Source of the DNA: Schizosaccharomyces osmophilus
Taxonomy: Eukaryota > Ascomycota > Schizosaccharomycetes > Schizosaccharomycetales > Schizosaccharomycetaceae
Length of the DNA stretch: 64,000 nucleotides
Assembly (NCBI RefSeq): GCF_027921745.1
Contig: NC_079238.1
Location: 5,270,001-5,334,000, forward strand
Direction of reading: 5' to 3'
How positions within the stretch are numbered: the first letter of the stretch is position 1; every line of letters begins with the position of its first letter. The notes under the pieces are model-generated. The model saw nothing but the letters and a program-made list of their open reading frames with translations. It had not been told where the DNA came from and made no database searches. Positions 1 through 9,788 of the stretch are shown here, piece after piece. Made by a program: the position numbers and the translations under genes.

Positions 1-723
1 CATCATCATAGTCAGCAAATCAAGGAAAAGAAATCCGAAAAGAACGTGCCCGCATCCTCCACCACACAGCATGAACGCCTTGATCCTTCTTCTCATAAAT
101 TACGAAAACGCCGCAGCAATGACAATCATGCGACATTGAATGATGACACCCCAACACAAGTAGAAAAAAAGAACGAGGAAGCGAATGAATCAGCTTCTTC
201 CAACAAAACAATTGCCTACTTAAATCTATTTTCCGACTGTTTCCACAACTTTATGGATGGTTTGGCCATTACCACTTCGTTTTTCGCAAACACGTCCATT
301 GGCATTACCACGACCTGCGCCGTGTTTCTTCATGAAATTCCTGCCGAAGTTGGCGACTTGGCTATCCTATTGCGGAATGGGTATACAAAACTGCAGACGT
401 TTTCCTTTCAACTCATTACCATGTTTGCCGGCCTCTTGGGATCCATTACGAGTATATGGATTCATTCGGCTGCTCTCGCCTCTACTACAAAAGACGATGC
501 CACATCTTTGTTGCCCCAAAGCTCGATTGCCTCTTTCCTTTTACAATTGGAAGACAAACTTTTGCCCTTTTCGGCTGGATGCTTCTTGTACATTGCTTGT
601 CTAGGTGTTTTTCCCGAACTCCTTGAATTGAACCAAGAGCAAAGCAAATGTTCTCAGTTTTGCTATACAATTGCTTCTTCAATTTGTGTAGTTGTTGGAT
701 TCGTGTTTTTGGTCTATATTTAA
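1..723 (+). CDS. ZIP-family zinc transporter, C-terminal part (5' end outside the window)
   Basis: The frame is open from base 1 with no start codon, so the N-terminus lies upstream; the first in-frame residues are a short His run typical of the ZIP metal-binding loop. Two ZIP signature helices are visible: HNFMDGLAITTSF (metal site in TM4) and HEIPAEVGDLAILL (TM5, HEIPxE-GD form). More hydrophobic helices follow and the chain ends in a membrane segment. This HEIPAEVGD form belongs to the KE4/ZIP7/Yke4-like group, whose members move zinc across secretory-pathway membranes. It matches the position of the S. pombe ZIP gene beside hsp9. Family assignment is firm; substrate and location are inferred from the family. 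Confidence 0.9.
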   Translation, partial: HHHSQQIKEKKSEKNVPASSTTQHERLDPSSHKLRKRRSNDNHATLNDDTPTQVEKKNEEANESASSNKTIAYLNLFSDCFHNFMDGLAITTSFFANTSIGITTTCAVFLHEIPAEVGDLAILLRNGYTKLQTFSFQLITMFAGLLGSITSIWIHSAALASTTKDDATSLLPQSSIASFLLQLEDKLLPFSAGCFLYIACLGVFPELLELNQEQSKCSQFCYTIASSICVVVGFVFLVYI

Positions 724-1199
724 TCAAAATTTTTGTTCTATATATAAGTTTTATACAGCCATCACGATAATTTCTATTCTTTCTTTCTGATGATTTTGCG
801 GTACACTACTCGAGTTGCACACGATAAAAAGAAAAAAAGGCTAAAGAATATTGTTTGAATGAAGTATTTCCCGCAGCAGACTGCTACATGGAACAAGAAA
901 TCGCTAATGAAAAAACAGTACAGTCCCCAAAAATACACTAAAACTAACTAACTGCTCAAACTAGAGAACAGGATTTTTCCCAATTACAAATCTCAAAAGG
1001 ACAAAAGGATAAAACATTTTTTGTAAGGAATGAGAGAATATTATTCGTTAACTATCATTTCCATCATGAAAAGAGCTATGCTTATTCCATGAATTAAAGG
1101 AGGCATAAATCAGGTCAATCATCAGATTTATTGCATTTTAAGAGTTGTTGATGGCACACTCATAGAAGATATGACAATTGGAAGTAAGAGATATCCGTC
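724..1199. other. Convergent intergenic region, ZIP transporter / hsp9
   Basis: Both flanking genes end here. It is AT-rich 3'-UTR and terminator sequence. I see no further gene or convincing RNA. Confidence 0.6.
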
Positions 1200-1406
1200 T
1201 TACTTCTTGTCATCGACAAGACGACTGATCTTGTCGTGAGCATCTTGAGTAGAGCTTTTATTGTCATCAGAGGTAAAGTTCTTGGCGACCTTGTCGTAGG
1301 CACCAGTAAGTTGTTCCTTAGCCTTGTCGACAGTAGACTTGGAGGAGTCAGGAGTTACTTTCTCCTTGATTTGATCAGTGAAGGGCTTTCTTTCGGGATC
1401 AGACAT
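1200..1406 (-). CDS. hsp9: Hsp9/Hsp12-family small stress protein
   Basis: A 68-residue, highly charged protein starting MSDPERKPFTDQIKEKVTPD, which is the typical start of the yeast Hsp12 / fission yeast Hsp9 family. Proteins of this family are unfolded in solution, fold into amphipathic helices on membranes, and accumulate after heat, osmotic stress and in stationary phase. Repeated Lys/Asp-rich amphipathic stretches (KEQLTGAYDKVAKNF) are visible. It has one exon with an ATG start, and its position next to the ZIP gene and ski7 agrees with S. pombe. I did not see a clear heat-shock element in the promoter by eye. Confidence 0.93.
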   Translation of the reverse strand: MSDPERKPFTDQIKEKVTPDSSKSTVDKAKEQLTGAYDKVAKNFTSDDNKSSTQDAHDKISRLVDDKK

Positions 1407-1713
1407 TTTGTAATAGTTGTTTGTTGTTAATCAATTAATTCAATCGATGCTGAATATTAAGAATTCGCTCTTCCTTTTATAGCTTGGGATGTTTACGTTC
1501 GATGTAATTATGACAGACGCCTACCCACATGTCATGTTGATATCACCTTACATTACTACATTACTGATGAGCGTATCTTGCCTCTATATGATGTAAATAT
1601 ATGGGGCGCTCGGTTAGTGCGGGCTTCCTCTCCAATCTTTAGCGAATTCAAAGGCCTGATGGGGATTGTGCGTAAATGGGGGTTACGTATCCATATCTAA
1701 TCAGAATGGATCA

Positions 1714-1746
1714 AATGCAGTACACTGGGTTGCAATGCAGTATACT
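1714..1746. repeat. Short direct repeat in hsp9-ski7 promoter region
   Basis: AATGCAGTACACT at 1714-1726 and AATGCAGTATACT at 1734-1746 differ at one base and are spaced exactly 20 bp start to start, about two helical turns. This is consistent with paired protein-binding sites; function is unknown. Confidence 0.6.
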
Positions 1747-1782
1747 ATATTTGGAGTGCGTGGTGGGGTTCGTTACAACTGG

Positions 1783-1808
1783 ATACCGTTTTCAGTCTAC
1801 AACGGTAT
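1783..1808. repeat. Perfect inverted repeat, 8-bp arms
   Basis: ATACCGTT at 1783-1790 and AACGGTAT at 1801-1808 are exact reverse complements with a 10-bp spacer, giving a CCG-N14-CGG arrangement. Such paired triplets can be sites for dimeric Zn2Cys6 regulators; that role is inference only. Confidence 0.6.
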
Positions 1809-2292
1809 TGTCTTACGGGTTCGTAATAGGGTATATTGAAAGAAAGGTAAAAAAGACAAAATTCTCTATTGTTTTGTTTTTTTTTTTTTTGTTTCTTAGA
1901 AGATAGAAAAGAATTTAAAGTTTCAAAAGGAATTCAATTTGCTTTTCGAGCGGTTGTTTTGGGAGAAAAAGGAATCTTTATTGTCGGTGGATTGCAACAA
2001 ACGATCCCTCTTTTCTTAGGTAATTCAACTACTTTGATTCAATTTTCATTTCTATTTTTTAGACAGTCGCTTGCGATTACATTTACTCGCGCTCTCTCTT
2101 GACATAGCTTTCATTCATTCCCAAAGTTAGCATCATCAATCCTCTTTCGTCTTGACCGCTTACATTCTTCCTCAACACAAAGCTCCTTGGATTTTTTATT
2201 ACATTGCATCTTTCATAAAACTTTTCTAATTTTTCTTTTTCTCTTTTGGTTACGTCGAATTTCATGCATTTCTTACCATTTCAAACAAAACC

Positions 2293-4562
2293 ATGTCTAA
2301 GCTTTCTCAACTGCTAAATGCTAGACGAGCTAACCAACAGAATCCCTCTTTGTCAGAATCTTCTGGAAAATTAACTTCTCTTTTGAAATCTCCACCTTCT
2401 TCTGAACAAGAACATTCTACATCTGTGGATCCCGTGCATACAACATCCAATGCTACTGCAGAATCATCTGCTTCTACTTCGCGTATGTACCTATCCATAG
2501 AATCATCCGTAATTTGCAATCTTTCATGTATCATGCTAACCTTGCTAAGACCCTAATGGTCTTTCGAAATTAGCGGCATTGACTGCCCACAAAAAAAAGG
2601 TTGAAAACTTTGAAGACACTCCTAATAAGCGTTCCTTACCGTCTTCCTCTTCCTCTCAATCGGACTCTAATCCAAAGGATTCTTCTGACAAGGAACAATT
2701 GTTACAGCGATTCCGCAAAGTACGTATTGCAGAATCAAAAGAACCTAATGAGGAACCTCATCTTGTCCATCGTCAAGAATCACCGTCTTCTGTACAAAGT
2801 GAAAGACTAGAAGGCATTGAAGATGATCTTACTTCTTCTACGTCGGAAGTCCCGCCCATCCATCTTTCTTCATCGCATACACCTTTGCTAGCTGCCCCGT
2901 CCATCTTTGCTCGATGTCTGACAGGTGCTAAAAAGAAGGCTTCACAAAGTGAAATTAAAGTAAACCTGAAAAGAAGCTCCATTCTTGGCTTTAACACTCC
3001 GAGTCCTGATGACCTCGTTTTGATGGCCCAATCGAAATCCAAGGGTATGACTCAATGTCTTACAAATTCCATTCTAACGTTCTCTTTTTTTTTAGGTTTG
3101 CAAAGATACAGCAAAAAAGACAAGGCCCTGTTTGATTCTCTTGAGCAACTCAAGACTGACAGCCTTCAACAAACCTCGAATTCCATGACTTCGTCGACAG
3201 CAACTAAAGATGTGTTGGTTGATAAAAAGAAGCTTTTGGAAATCTCAAAAGAGATAAAACCGACAACCCGTATTTCAATTTTCGGTCCCCCGAGAGTCGG
3301 TAAGAAGACTCTTTTAGCTCGGCTTTTGTATCAAGTAGGAGCGCTCGACATCAAATTAATGCAAAGATGCACCCTTTTAAACTCTAGAAAAGAAAACATT
3401 TCCTCAGTTCTTGGTCGTAATGCTTCCGACCTTTATCAATTTGAAACGTTTTCGCATAATTACTTGTCTTCCCTTTTTGCCTTACCCCTTCACGACCTTG
3501 CATCGTTTGCACCATTCCTACAAATAACCGATATTGCCATCATTATTATTCATGCAAAATACCCATTAGATGAAATAGAAAGCATTGTTTGCCTGCTACG
3601 ATTATGTTACGGAGAAACCATCAGAAATGTTTTGTTTGTTGTAACTCAAATGGACCAAGTTTCTTGGCAAGAAGAGCAATATCAATCTGCTATTTCGTCT
3701 ATCACGACTTGTCTGAAGGATTTCCATGGCATTACTGTTCCTCCATCCTGTTTTGTGCCAGTTAGTGGATTCAAGGGAGACAATTTGACTACTCTTTCAT
3801 ATGGAACATTACAGTCATGGTACGGTTCTGAAACTTTATTGGGAAAAATTGACGAGCTGTCCGATAAGTCTATGAAAGAAAAGGTCCGTTTGCAACAACT
3901 GCCCTTGTCGTTGTCCATCTCGTCTTGGTCTTTACTCCCAGAAAACAAGATTAGCGCACAATTTGACGTACATTCTGGTATCGTTCAAGCACACCAAAAT
4001 ATTTACACCTCTGTCGGAAAGATTGAGACAAAAGTTCATGGTAAGTCATGTACAAATTCTGATTTATTAACTCATTAGGTCTCAAATTACACCAACATGC
4101 CAAGACGTGGTGTTTACCCGGTGAACATACAGAAATGCATCTATCTTCTCTACCAAATTTATTGTAAGTTGTCCATCTTTGTAGACTTTACTAATTACCA
4201 GGAATGGAACCCTTTGTGTCGATGAAGAAAATGCCTACCATTTATCCCGGAATGCTTATATAACTGCATTCATTTTTCATTCGTTTCTCAAGGAGCAGAG
4301 TCCTGTCCATGTGAATGCCTTCTTTGGTGCTTTCCGTATGAGTGGAAAAGCCTTTTTTTATTCTGAGGGAAAAGAAAATGGTATGGCGTTACAGGGATTG
4401 GACTTTCAGAATAAGAATCTTCTCTTACTTCGGCTAGAGTTGGATCAATCTATTCCCCTTGTAGAATTCAACAATGTACCTTCCCTAAGTCGACTTTTGT
4501 TGCTATCCAAAGAAGAGAATATTTTATTGGCCTCTGGAGTTGTCGTGTCTGTTCAAAAGTAA
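2293..4562 (+). CDS. ski7: Ski7-like protein (Hbs1/eRF3-family translational GTPase relative)
   Basis: Five exons: 2293-2482, 2574-3044, 3096-4040, 4079-4163 and 4202-4562, giving 683 aa; all junctions keep phase. The N-terminal ~250 residues are Ser/Glu-rich and low in complexity, as expected for the Ski-complex/exosome-binding part of Ski7. A G domain follows, with P-loop GPPRVGKKT at about residues 284-292. The usual DxxG motif is not recognisable, and the NKxD position reads TQMD (404-407). A C-terminal part resembling domains 2 and 3 of EF-Tu-like proteins follows. Ski7 links the cytoplasmic exosome to the Ski complex in mRNA decay. The gene sits where S. pombe has its Ski7 gene; Hbs1 is the alternative but should have intact G motifs. 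Confidence 0.82.
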
Positions 4563-4866
4563 GCTTTATCTTTCTGGTGAGCTTTTGCAATTAGACGAAC
4601 GGATCTGATCCAGTTGATTCCACTTCAGAGGATGTCTATAAAGCATTCATGTTTGATGATTAACTTTTTGTTTTTTTATTAATAAAAAGAAATGACTCTT
4701 ACTCAATGATTTTATTTACAATTTTATGTTTCGTTTAAAGATATGATTCTTTCAAGCGAACGACTGAGTACGGTATGCAGAATACCGTACTCGTTAAAGG
4801 TCGGTAAATTGGAAATCATAACATTCCAGGACGGTCATGAACACTATCCTTTTACCATTCATCACA
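4563..4866. promoter_or_regulatory. Intergenic region ski7 / U2AF23 gene
   Basis: It contains the ski7 terminator and U2AF23 gene promoter. The notable element is a long perfect palindrome at 4766-4792, listed separately. Confidence 0.5.
4766..4792. repeat. 27-bp palindrome upstream of U2AF23 start
   Basis: GAGTACGGTAT at 4766-4776 and ATACCGTACTC at 4782-4792 are perfect 11-bp reverse complements around a 5-nt centre. It ends 74 bp before the ATG at 4867, so it could be a dimer-binding site or, if transcribed, a strong leader hairpin. Confidence 0.75.
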
Positions 4867-5627
4867 ATGGCAAGTCGCTTGGCAAGTATTTACGGTACAG
4901 AGCAAGACAAAGTAAACTGTACGTTTTATTCAAAAATTGGTGCTTGTCGACACGGAGAACGATGCTCTCGTAAGCATGTGAAGCCAAATTTCAGTCAAAC
5001 GATTTTGTGCCCCAATTTGTATAAGAATCCAATCCACGAACCAGCAGGAAAGCGGATGTCTGATCGCGAATTGAATTTCCAATTTGACGCGTTTTATGAA
5101 GATATGTTTTGTGAATTTGCCAAATATGGTGAAGTGGAACAAATTGTTGTTTGTGACAACGTCGGAGACCGTAAGTTCGTGTGGGATATAGCCATTAGGA
5201 AACAACTGGACTTTTTTATTAAATTGGCTTGGCCCGTTGTTGCTTCTTTTGTTCAATAAACTAATAAATTCTAGATCTAATCGGAAACGTGTATGTGCGT
5301 TTTAAGTATGAAGATTCTGCACAAAAGGCTGTGGACGATTTGAATTCACGTTGGTATTCCCAAAAGCCAGTATATGCCGAGTTGTCTCCTGTTACCGACT
5401 TTCGTGAGGCCTGTTGCCGTCAGCACGAGACATCAGAATGTTTGCGCGGTGGCCTGTGTAACTTTATGCATGCCAGAAAGCCAGATCATCACTTAATGCG
5501 GGAGTTAAATACGTCTCAACGTAAATACTTTACTATGAATGCTTACGATGAGATGACAAAAAAAGCTTTGAATCCACAGGGCTCATCGGATAATTGGGTG
5601 GGCGCGTCGGTTGAGCAAAGAAGATAA
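4867..5627 (+). CDS. uaf2: U2AF small subunit (U2AF23), 3' splice-site factor
   Basis: Two exons, 4867-5170 and 5275-5627, give 218 aa; S. pombe U2AF23 is 216. It recognises the AG of 3' splice sites as a heterodimer with the large U2AF subunit in the nucleus. Visible parts: zinc finger 1 with C18-X8-C27-X5-C33-X3-H37; a U2AF-homology RRM whose RNP1-like strand reads GNVYVRFKYED; zinc finger 2 (CCRQHETSECLRGGLCNFMH); and a short polar tail without a long RS domain, as in fission yeast. The 104-nt intron begins GTAAGT, and its removal restores the conserved D-H-L-I-G-N-V-Y-V junction. I chose the ATG giving MASRLASIYGTEQDK, the family start. Confidence 0.96.
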
Positions 5628-6069
5628 TTTACTTTAGAGTCGTTATGTTTTTCCTTTTAAGGCGAGAATATTCTGGGTCTATGAGGTTTTTGGGATGTTT
5701 ATTTAATTATTCAAGAAATGGTATTCTAATAGACTTACACCATGTATATGGGTTTATGAAGAAAAAGCTAATTTAAATTGCTCTTATAAAAAAGCTCGAT
5801 CATATCGTAGAAATCACTGGGTTAACTTTCCACGTATCTTCATCTTCACAAATTGCCTAAGATTCTTTGATTTATCTTGTTAAATATGTGCATCATTTAC
5901 GCGTTTCATAGCCTTCGTTTCGTATTCATAGAAAATTGCCAAAGGAAATCATTACCAACAACACTACATAAAACCTTCAAACAAGCTACTTTTTCCAAAT
6001 GAATAAATTATACTCTGGCTACTAATTTTATAAACATTGTTAAACCAAAAATGAATTCCCAAAATATTT
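5628..6069. other. Convergent intergenic region, U2AF23 gene / DAHP synthase
   Basis: 3' ends of both genes. Nothing beyond AT-rich terminator-type sequence is evident. Confidence 0.55.
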
Positions 6070-7481
6070 TTAGTCCCTTGCGTTTTGACGGCGAGTACGA
6101 ACAGCCTCAGCAAGCCCTTCAAGCATAGGAACGGTTTGTTCCCAGCTGACACAAGCATCAGTGATACTAATACCATATTTAAGAGTCTCCTTGGTACCGG
6201 GCTTAATAGGAGCATCTTGGCGGCCTTCGTTGATATGAGACTCAATCATGACACCAATAATGGAGTCATCGCCATTACGAATTTGTTCAGAAATGGTTTC
6301 AGAGACAACAGGTTGATTGCGGTGGTTCTTGGTGGAGTTGCCATGAGAGCAGTCAACCATGATACGAGGGGGAAGGTTCGACTTGACTAATTGTTCGCGG
6401 ACAGCACGAACATTTTCAGCGTCATAGTTGGGGCCCTTCTTACCACCACGCAAAACGATGAAAGTGTCTTTGTTGCCCTTGCTCATGCAAATAGAGGCAA
6501 TACCTTGCTTGTTGACGCCAAGCATGGTGTGAGAGTGGGCGGTGGCACCGATGGCATCAACAGCAACGTTGATGGTACCGTCAGTACCGTTCTTGAAACC
6601 AACAGGGAAGGACAAGGCGGAGGCCAATTCACGGTGTAATTGAGACTCGGTAGTACGGGCACCGATAGCGCCAAAACTCAAAAGATCTCCAAAGAACTGA
6701 GGAGAAATGCTGTCAAGCATTTCGCTAGCCAAAGGCACACCAAAGTCGGTAACGTCACAGTACATCTTACGAGACATGTGAAGACCCTTGTTGATGGCAT
6801 AAGAACCGTCCAAGTTAGGGTCGTTTACCAAACCCTTCCATCCGACAGTGGTACGGGGCTTCTCCAAATAGCAACGCATGACGATGCAGAGAGAGTCCTT
6901 AAGTTCTTCGGCCTTGGGCTTCAAGAGCTTAGCATAGTCCATGGCCAACTTGGGGTCATGGATTGAGCAAGGACCAACAACAACGATGATACGATCATCA
7001 GCCTTGTTTAAAATAGCTTGAAGCTCGCGACGAGATTGCTTGACAGCATTACGAGAAGCCTCAGTTGCGGGCAATTCTTGTTGGAGCAATGCAGGTGAAA
7101 CCAAAGGGTTGTAGCCCATGATGCGGCTATCGTCGAGGGCTTCAGGGTCGTTGGTGGCACCGTTAGGAAGGAAAGCCTAATAACAAGTTAGCGTCAATTT
7201 TCTTTTTGCAATGATATGAGAATCAACTTCAAAATTTAAGAACATATAAAACTTCAAGTCTAGCCTAGCTTCAATATCAATTTTAATTTAGGAAAGGCAT
7301 AAGAAAATTTCCAACTTTTCCTCTTTCATCCTTCGTGATTCAGCTTTGGCGACTTAAATATCTCAACGTTTCAATTTTAATTGAAATGTCTTGGAAGGTA
7401 TATAGCTTCAAACATCACTTTCCGTTATAATGCTTTCAACATTCTTAATTTTTGATTCGCTTCTATACTTACAGGAGACAT
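6070..7481 (-). CDS. DAHP synthase (3-deoxy-D-arabino-heptulosonate 7-phosphate synthase)
   Basis: The enzyme condenses phosphoenolpyruvate with erythrose 4-phosphate, the first step of the shikimate pathway to aromatic amino acids. Type I AroF/G/H family motifs are clear: VVVGPCSIHDP, ASEMLDSISPQ, GARTTESQLHRELASALS, GFKNGTDG, MVDCSHGNSTK and IGVMIESHI. The main exon is 6070-7176. Upstream, a 296-nt intron (GTAAGT...TTAG) separates it from a 9-nt first exon, ATG TCT CCT (7473-7481), giving 371 aa. Without this microexon the reading frame would start at Met22 of the full product. The N-terminal extension is the part that carries feedback (Phe/Tyr) sensitivity in this family; which amino acid inhibits it cannot be told here. 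Confidence 0.95.
7369..7386. repeat. Inverted repeat inside DAHP synthase intron
   Basis: TTTCAATT and AATTGAAA are perfect 8-bp arms with a 2-nt centre, within the 296-nt intron. It may fold in the pre-mRNA; no known role. Confidence 0.5.
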
Positions 7482-8547
7482 TTTGTAATTAGACTCTTTA
7501 TGTGAATAAAATTGTTCTTCTAATATCTTTCTTTTGTTTTACCGGAAAGAAGGGATTCAATACTTCCTGACAATAATCACAGGTGTGTTTGGCTCTGTCT
7601 AAGTGATCGTCTCACTGATCATCAATACTACCTGGTGATGCTAGTTCGGTAAACGTCGAACAGAGAGACTGTAACGAGCAAACAGATGTATCATGATAAA
7701 CTACGACATTTACTAATACGTTGGTTCGAGAATGCTACCGCTAATGCGACACTTGACTTAATAAACCTTCAATATAACGAATGGACGAAAAAACTGTGAA
7801 ATCGCTTCTATCCAACAATGAAATGCTACAATCGTAAACTTGGATTACTATAATTAAAAAAATGTTTCTATTATACTTTTTTTTGGAGGATTCAAGCCCA
7901 ATTGGACGCTGCTAACATCTATTTGATCAGTCGTATGCAAAATAGGAACGTTCAAAACACCGTAAAAACAAACAAAACAGCAGACGACAAACAAATCGGA
8001 GATATACTAATTATTTAGGAATTGCTAGACAACGAAATCTTAAAAGTTGGGTTTGTTTTACCTCGTCATTTCACGGTAATTGTTTACACAATTTTCGCAA
8101 AAAATTTCGAAGTGACTGCGTTTTTTTTTTTTGCAGCAAGGGAAACTAACCAGCAGCAAGTAGTCGAGGTTTGAAGTAGATGCTAAAATGATACATTTCT
8201 TCTAAAATTCAAAAACACTAAAATATGTTTCTTTCCATAATCAAGTCCTTCCGCTTAACGTGGTATCGTACACCTTTCATTTGGTTCAATAACCTACGTG
8301 TACGATTGTATGATATTATAGTAAAATAAAATCATATTATTAATTTTTTCCTGTAAGCATATGCAATATATAGTAACATACTCAGTAGTCAGTGTAAGCA
8401 TATGCCTATATGATACTCTGTAGAGATCATTCGAATGCCGTATACAGTAAACAAATGCTTCATGACAACCGTTGCTAGGAGCCGTTTGTGTACGATCCTA
8501 GACATAAACGAAAGAAACTGAACTTGGAAATTCCACATCACCAAAAA
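7482..8547. promoter_or_regulatory. Divergent promoter region, DAHP synthase / cdc4
   Basis: About 1 kb between two divergent starts. It holds a 13-nt direct repeat near cdc4 and small hairpin-forming words such as GTGATCGTCTCAC. I found no tRNA or convincing snoRNA, and no ORF of note. Confidence 0.5.
8352..8405. repeat. 13-nt direct repeat in cdc4 promoter
   Basis: TGTAAGCATATGC occurs at 8352-8364 and again at 8393-8405, 41 bp apart and about 140-200 bp upstream of the cdc4 ATG. Each copy includes the palindrome GCATATGC. Likely a repeated factor-binding site. Confidence 0.6.
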
Positions 8548-9271
8548 ATGTCTACAGACGATTCTCCCTATAAGCAAGGTAAGAAGTTCGCAGATGAAAC
8601 GAAACACGTATGGACTGACATATTTTTAGCATTCTCTCTTTTTGACCGTCATGGAACTGGCAGCATTCCCAAAAGCTCGATCGGTGATTTATTGCGCGCC
8701 TGTGGTCAAAACCCTACTTTGGCTGAAATAACTGAAATTGAATCGACTCTTCCCGCCGAAGGTATGTGTGGTAATTTCAAGGACATAGCTGTTGTTTCAA
8801 GCTTGCTCACGAAGTGATGCTGCTACTGCTTCTGCTACAGTTTTGTTTTGCTGGTGATTATTTCTTTTTTCGTCCCTTTGCTTACTGTTTAGTTGGTATG
8901 GATCAATTTCTCCAAGTCTTAAATCGTCCCAATGGTTTTGATATGCCCGGTGATCCTGAGGAATTCGTCAAGGGATTCCAAGTATTCGACAAGGATGCCA
9001 CTGGCATGATTGGTGTTGGTGAATTGCGTTATGGTATGTGATTTACTTTGTATTCTTATAATATTTCAGTCACTAACTTTTTCAGTTTTAACTTCTTTGG
9101 GCGAAAAACTCACAAATGAGGAAATGGATGAGCTCTTAAAGGGTGTTCCAGTCAAAGAGGGAATGGTTAACTATCATGGTATGCTCAATTCTGAATTCTA
9201 CCAACCTTCTTTTTTTTCCTGATAATAACCAATAATTTACAGATTTTGTCCAAATGATTCTTGCCAATTAA
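8548..9271 (+). CDS. cdc4: Cdc4, EF-hand myosin-II essential light chain for cytokinesis
   Basis: Five exons (8548-8578, 8630-8761, 8893-9033, 9086-9178, 9243-9271) join in frame to 141 aa, the same length as S. pombe Cdc4. The product begins MSTDDSPYKQAFSLFDRHGT and ends DFVQMILAN. It is calmodulin-like with four EF-hand positions, mostly degenerate for calcium, as in essential light chains (for example the FDKDATGMIGVGELRY loop). It binds IQ motifs of the type II myosin heavy chain, and of other ring proteins, and is needed for contractile-ring assembly. The gene has short introns of 51, 131, 52 and 64 nt, and the same phase (codon position 1) is used at all four junctions. Confidence 0.97.
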
Positions 9272-9788
9272 ACTACCTAAGCTCATAATCGGTCTTGTCC
9301 GTTATACCCTTTTTATGCTCTGTTCTAGATTCACCTTCTTTTTAATCTCCTTTACCTTACTTCGCACTTGACTTTTTAGACGGTATAGCATAGTACGGCT
9401 AGCGCCTTTTCTTTTTCTTTCATCTAGAGTTTTTCCTAGTGAAATGTAATTTTTATGTCTACCAAATAATATGCATCTCTTGTCAGTTTCAAAAATATTC
9501 TTTGTACAAATTTCTTTCCTTCAAATTGTACAATATCTTTTGGAAGAGTTTTTCGTATTTATGGCCTTCGTAACTTTCAAGACATGGCGATTTATTTTTA
9601 AGTAGTTCCGCTCATTAATAAATTATCTAGCAGTGAAAAAGAAACGCTTTCATTACACGCCCATACATTTGCATTTTTGTCTTTTCCGCATAGCCTAATT
9701 CATTCAAATTCTTGTCAATCAATACATATAACAAAAGAACCTTTCAACTTGTATCCGAAAATGCAATTATCTATTTAAACCCGAAAAC
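9272..9788. other. Convergent intergenic region, cdc4 / paa1
   Basis: 3' ends of cdc4 and paa1. I see only T-rich and A-rich terminator-like sequence. Confidence 0.5.

Larger units (their letters stand above)
1407..2292. promoter_or_regulatory. Divergent promoter region, hsp9 / ski7
   Basis: This stretch serves the hsp9 promoter on the left and the ski7 leader on the right. It holds a tandem copy of AATGCAGTAYACT, a perfect inverted repeat (ATACCGTT / AACGGTAT), several G-rich GGGGTT words, and T-rich tracts before ski7. No coding gene is evident. Confidence 0.55.

Noticed and set aside
7720-7740. GGTTCGAGAATG resembling a tRNA B box
   Set aside because: It departs from the B-box consensus at the conserved C, and there is no A box or cloverleaf around it.
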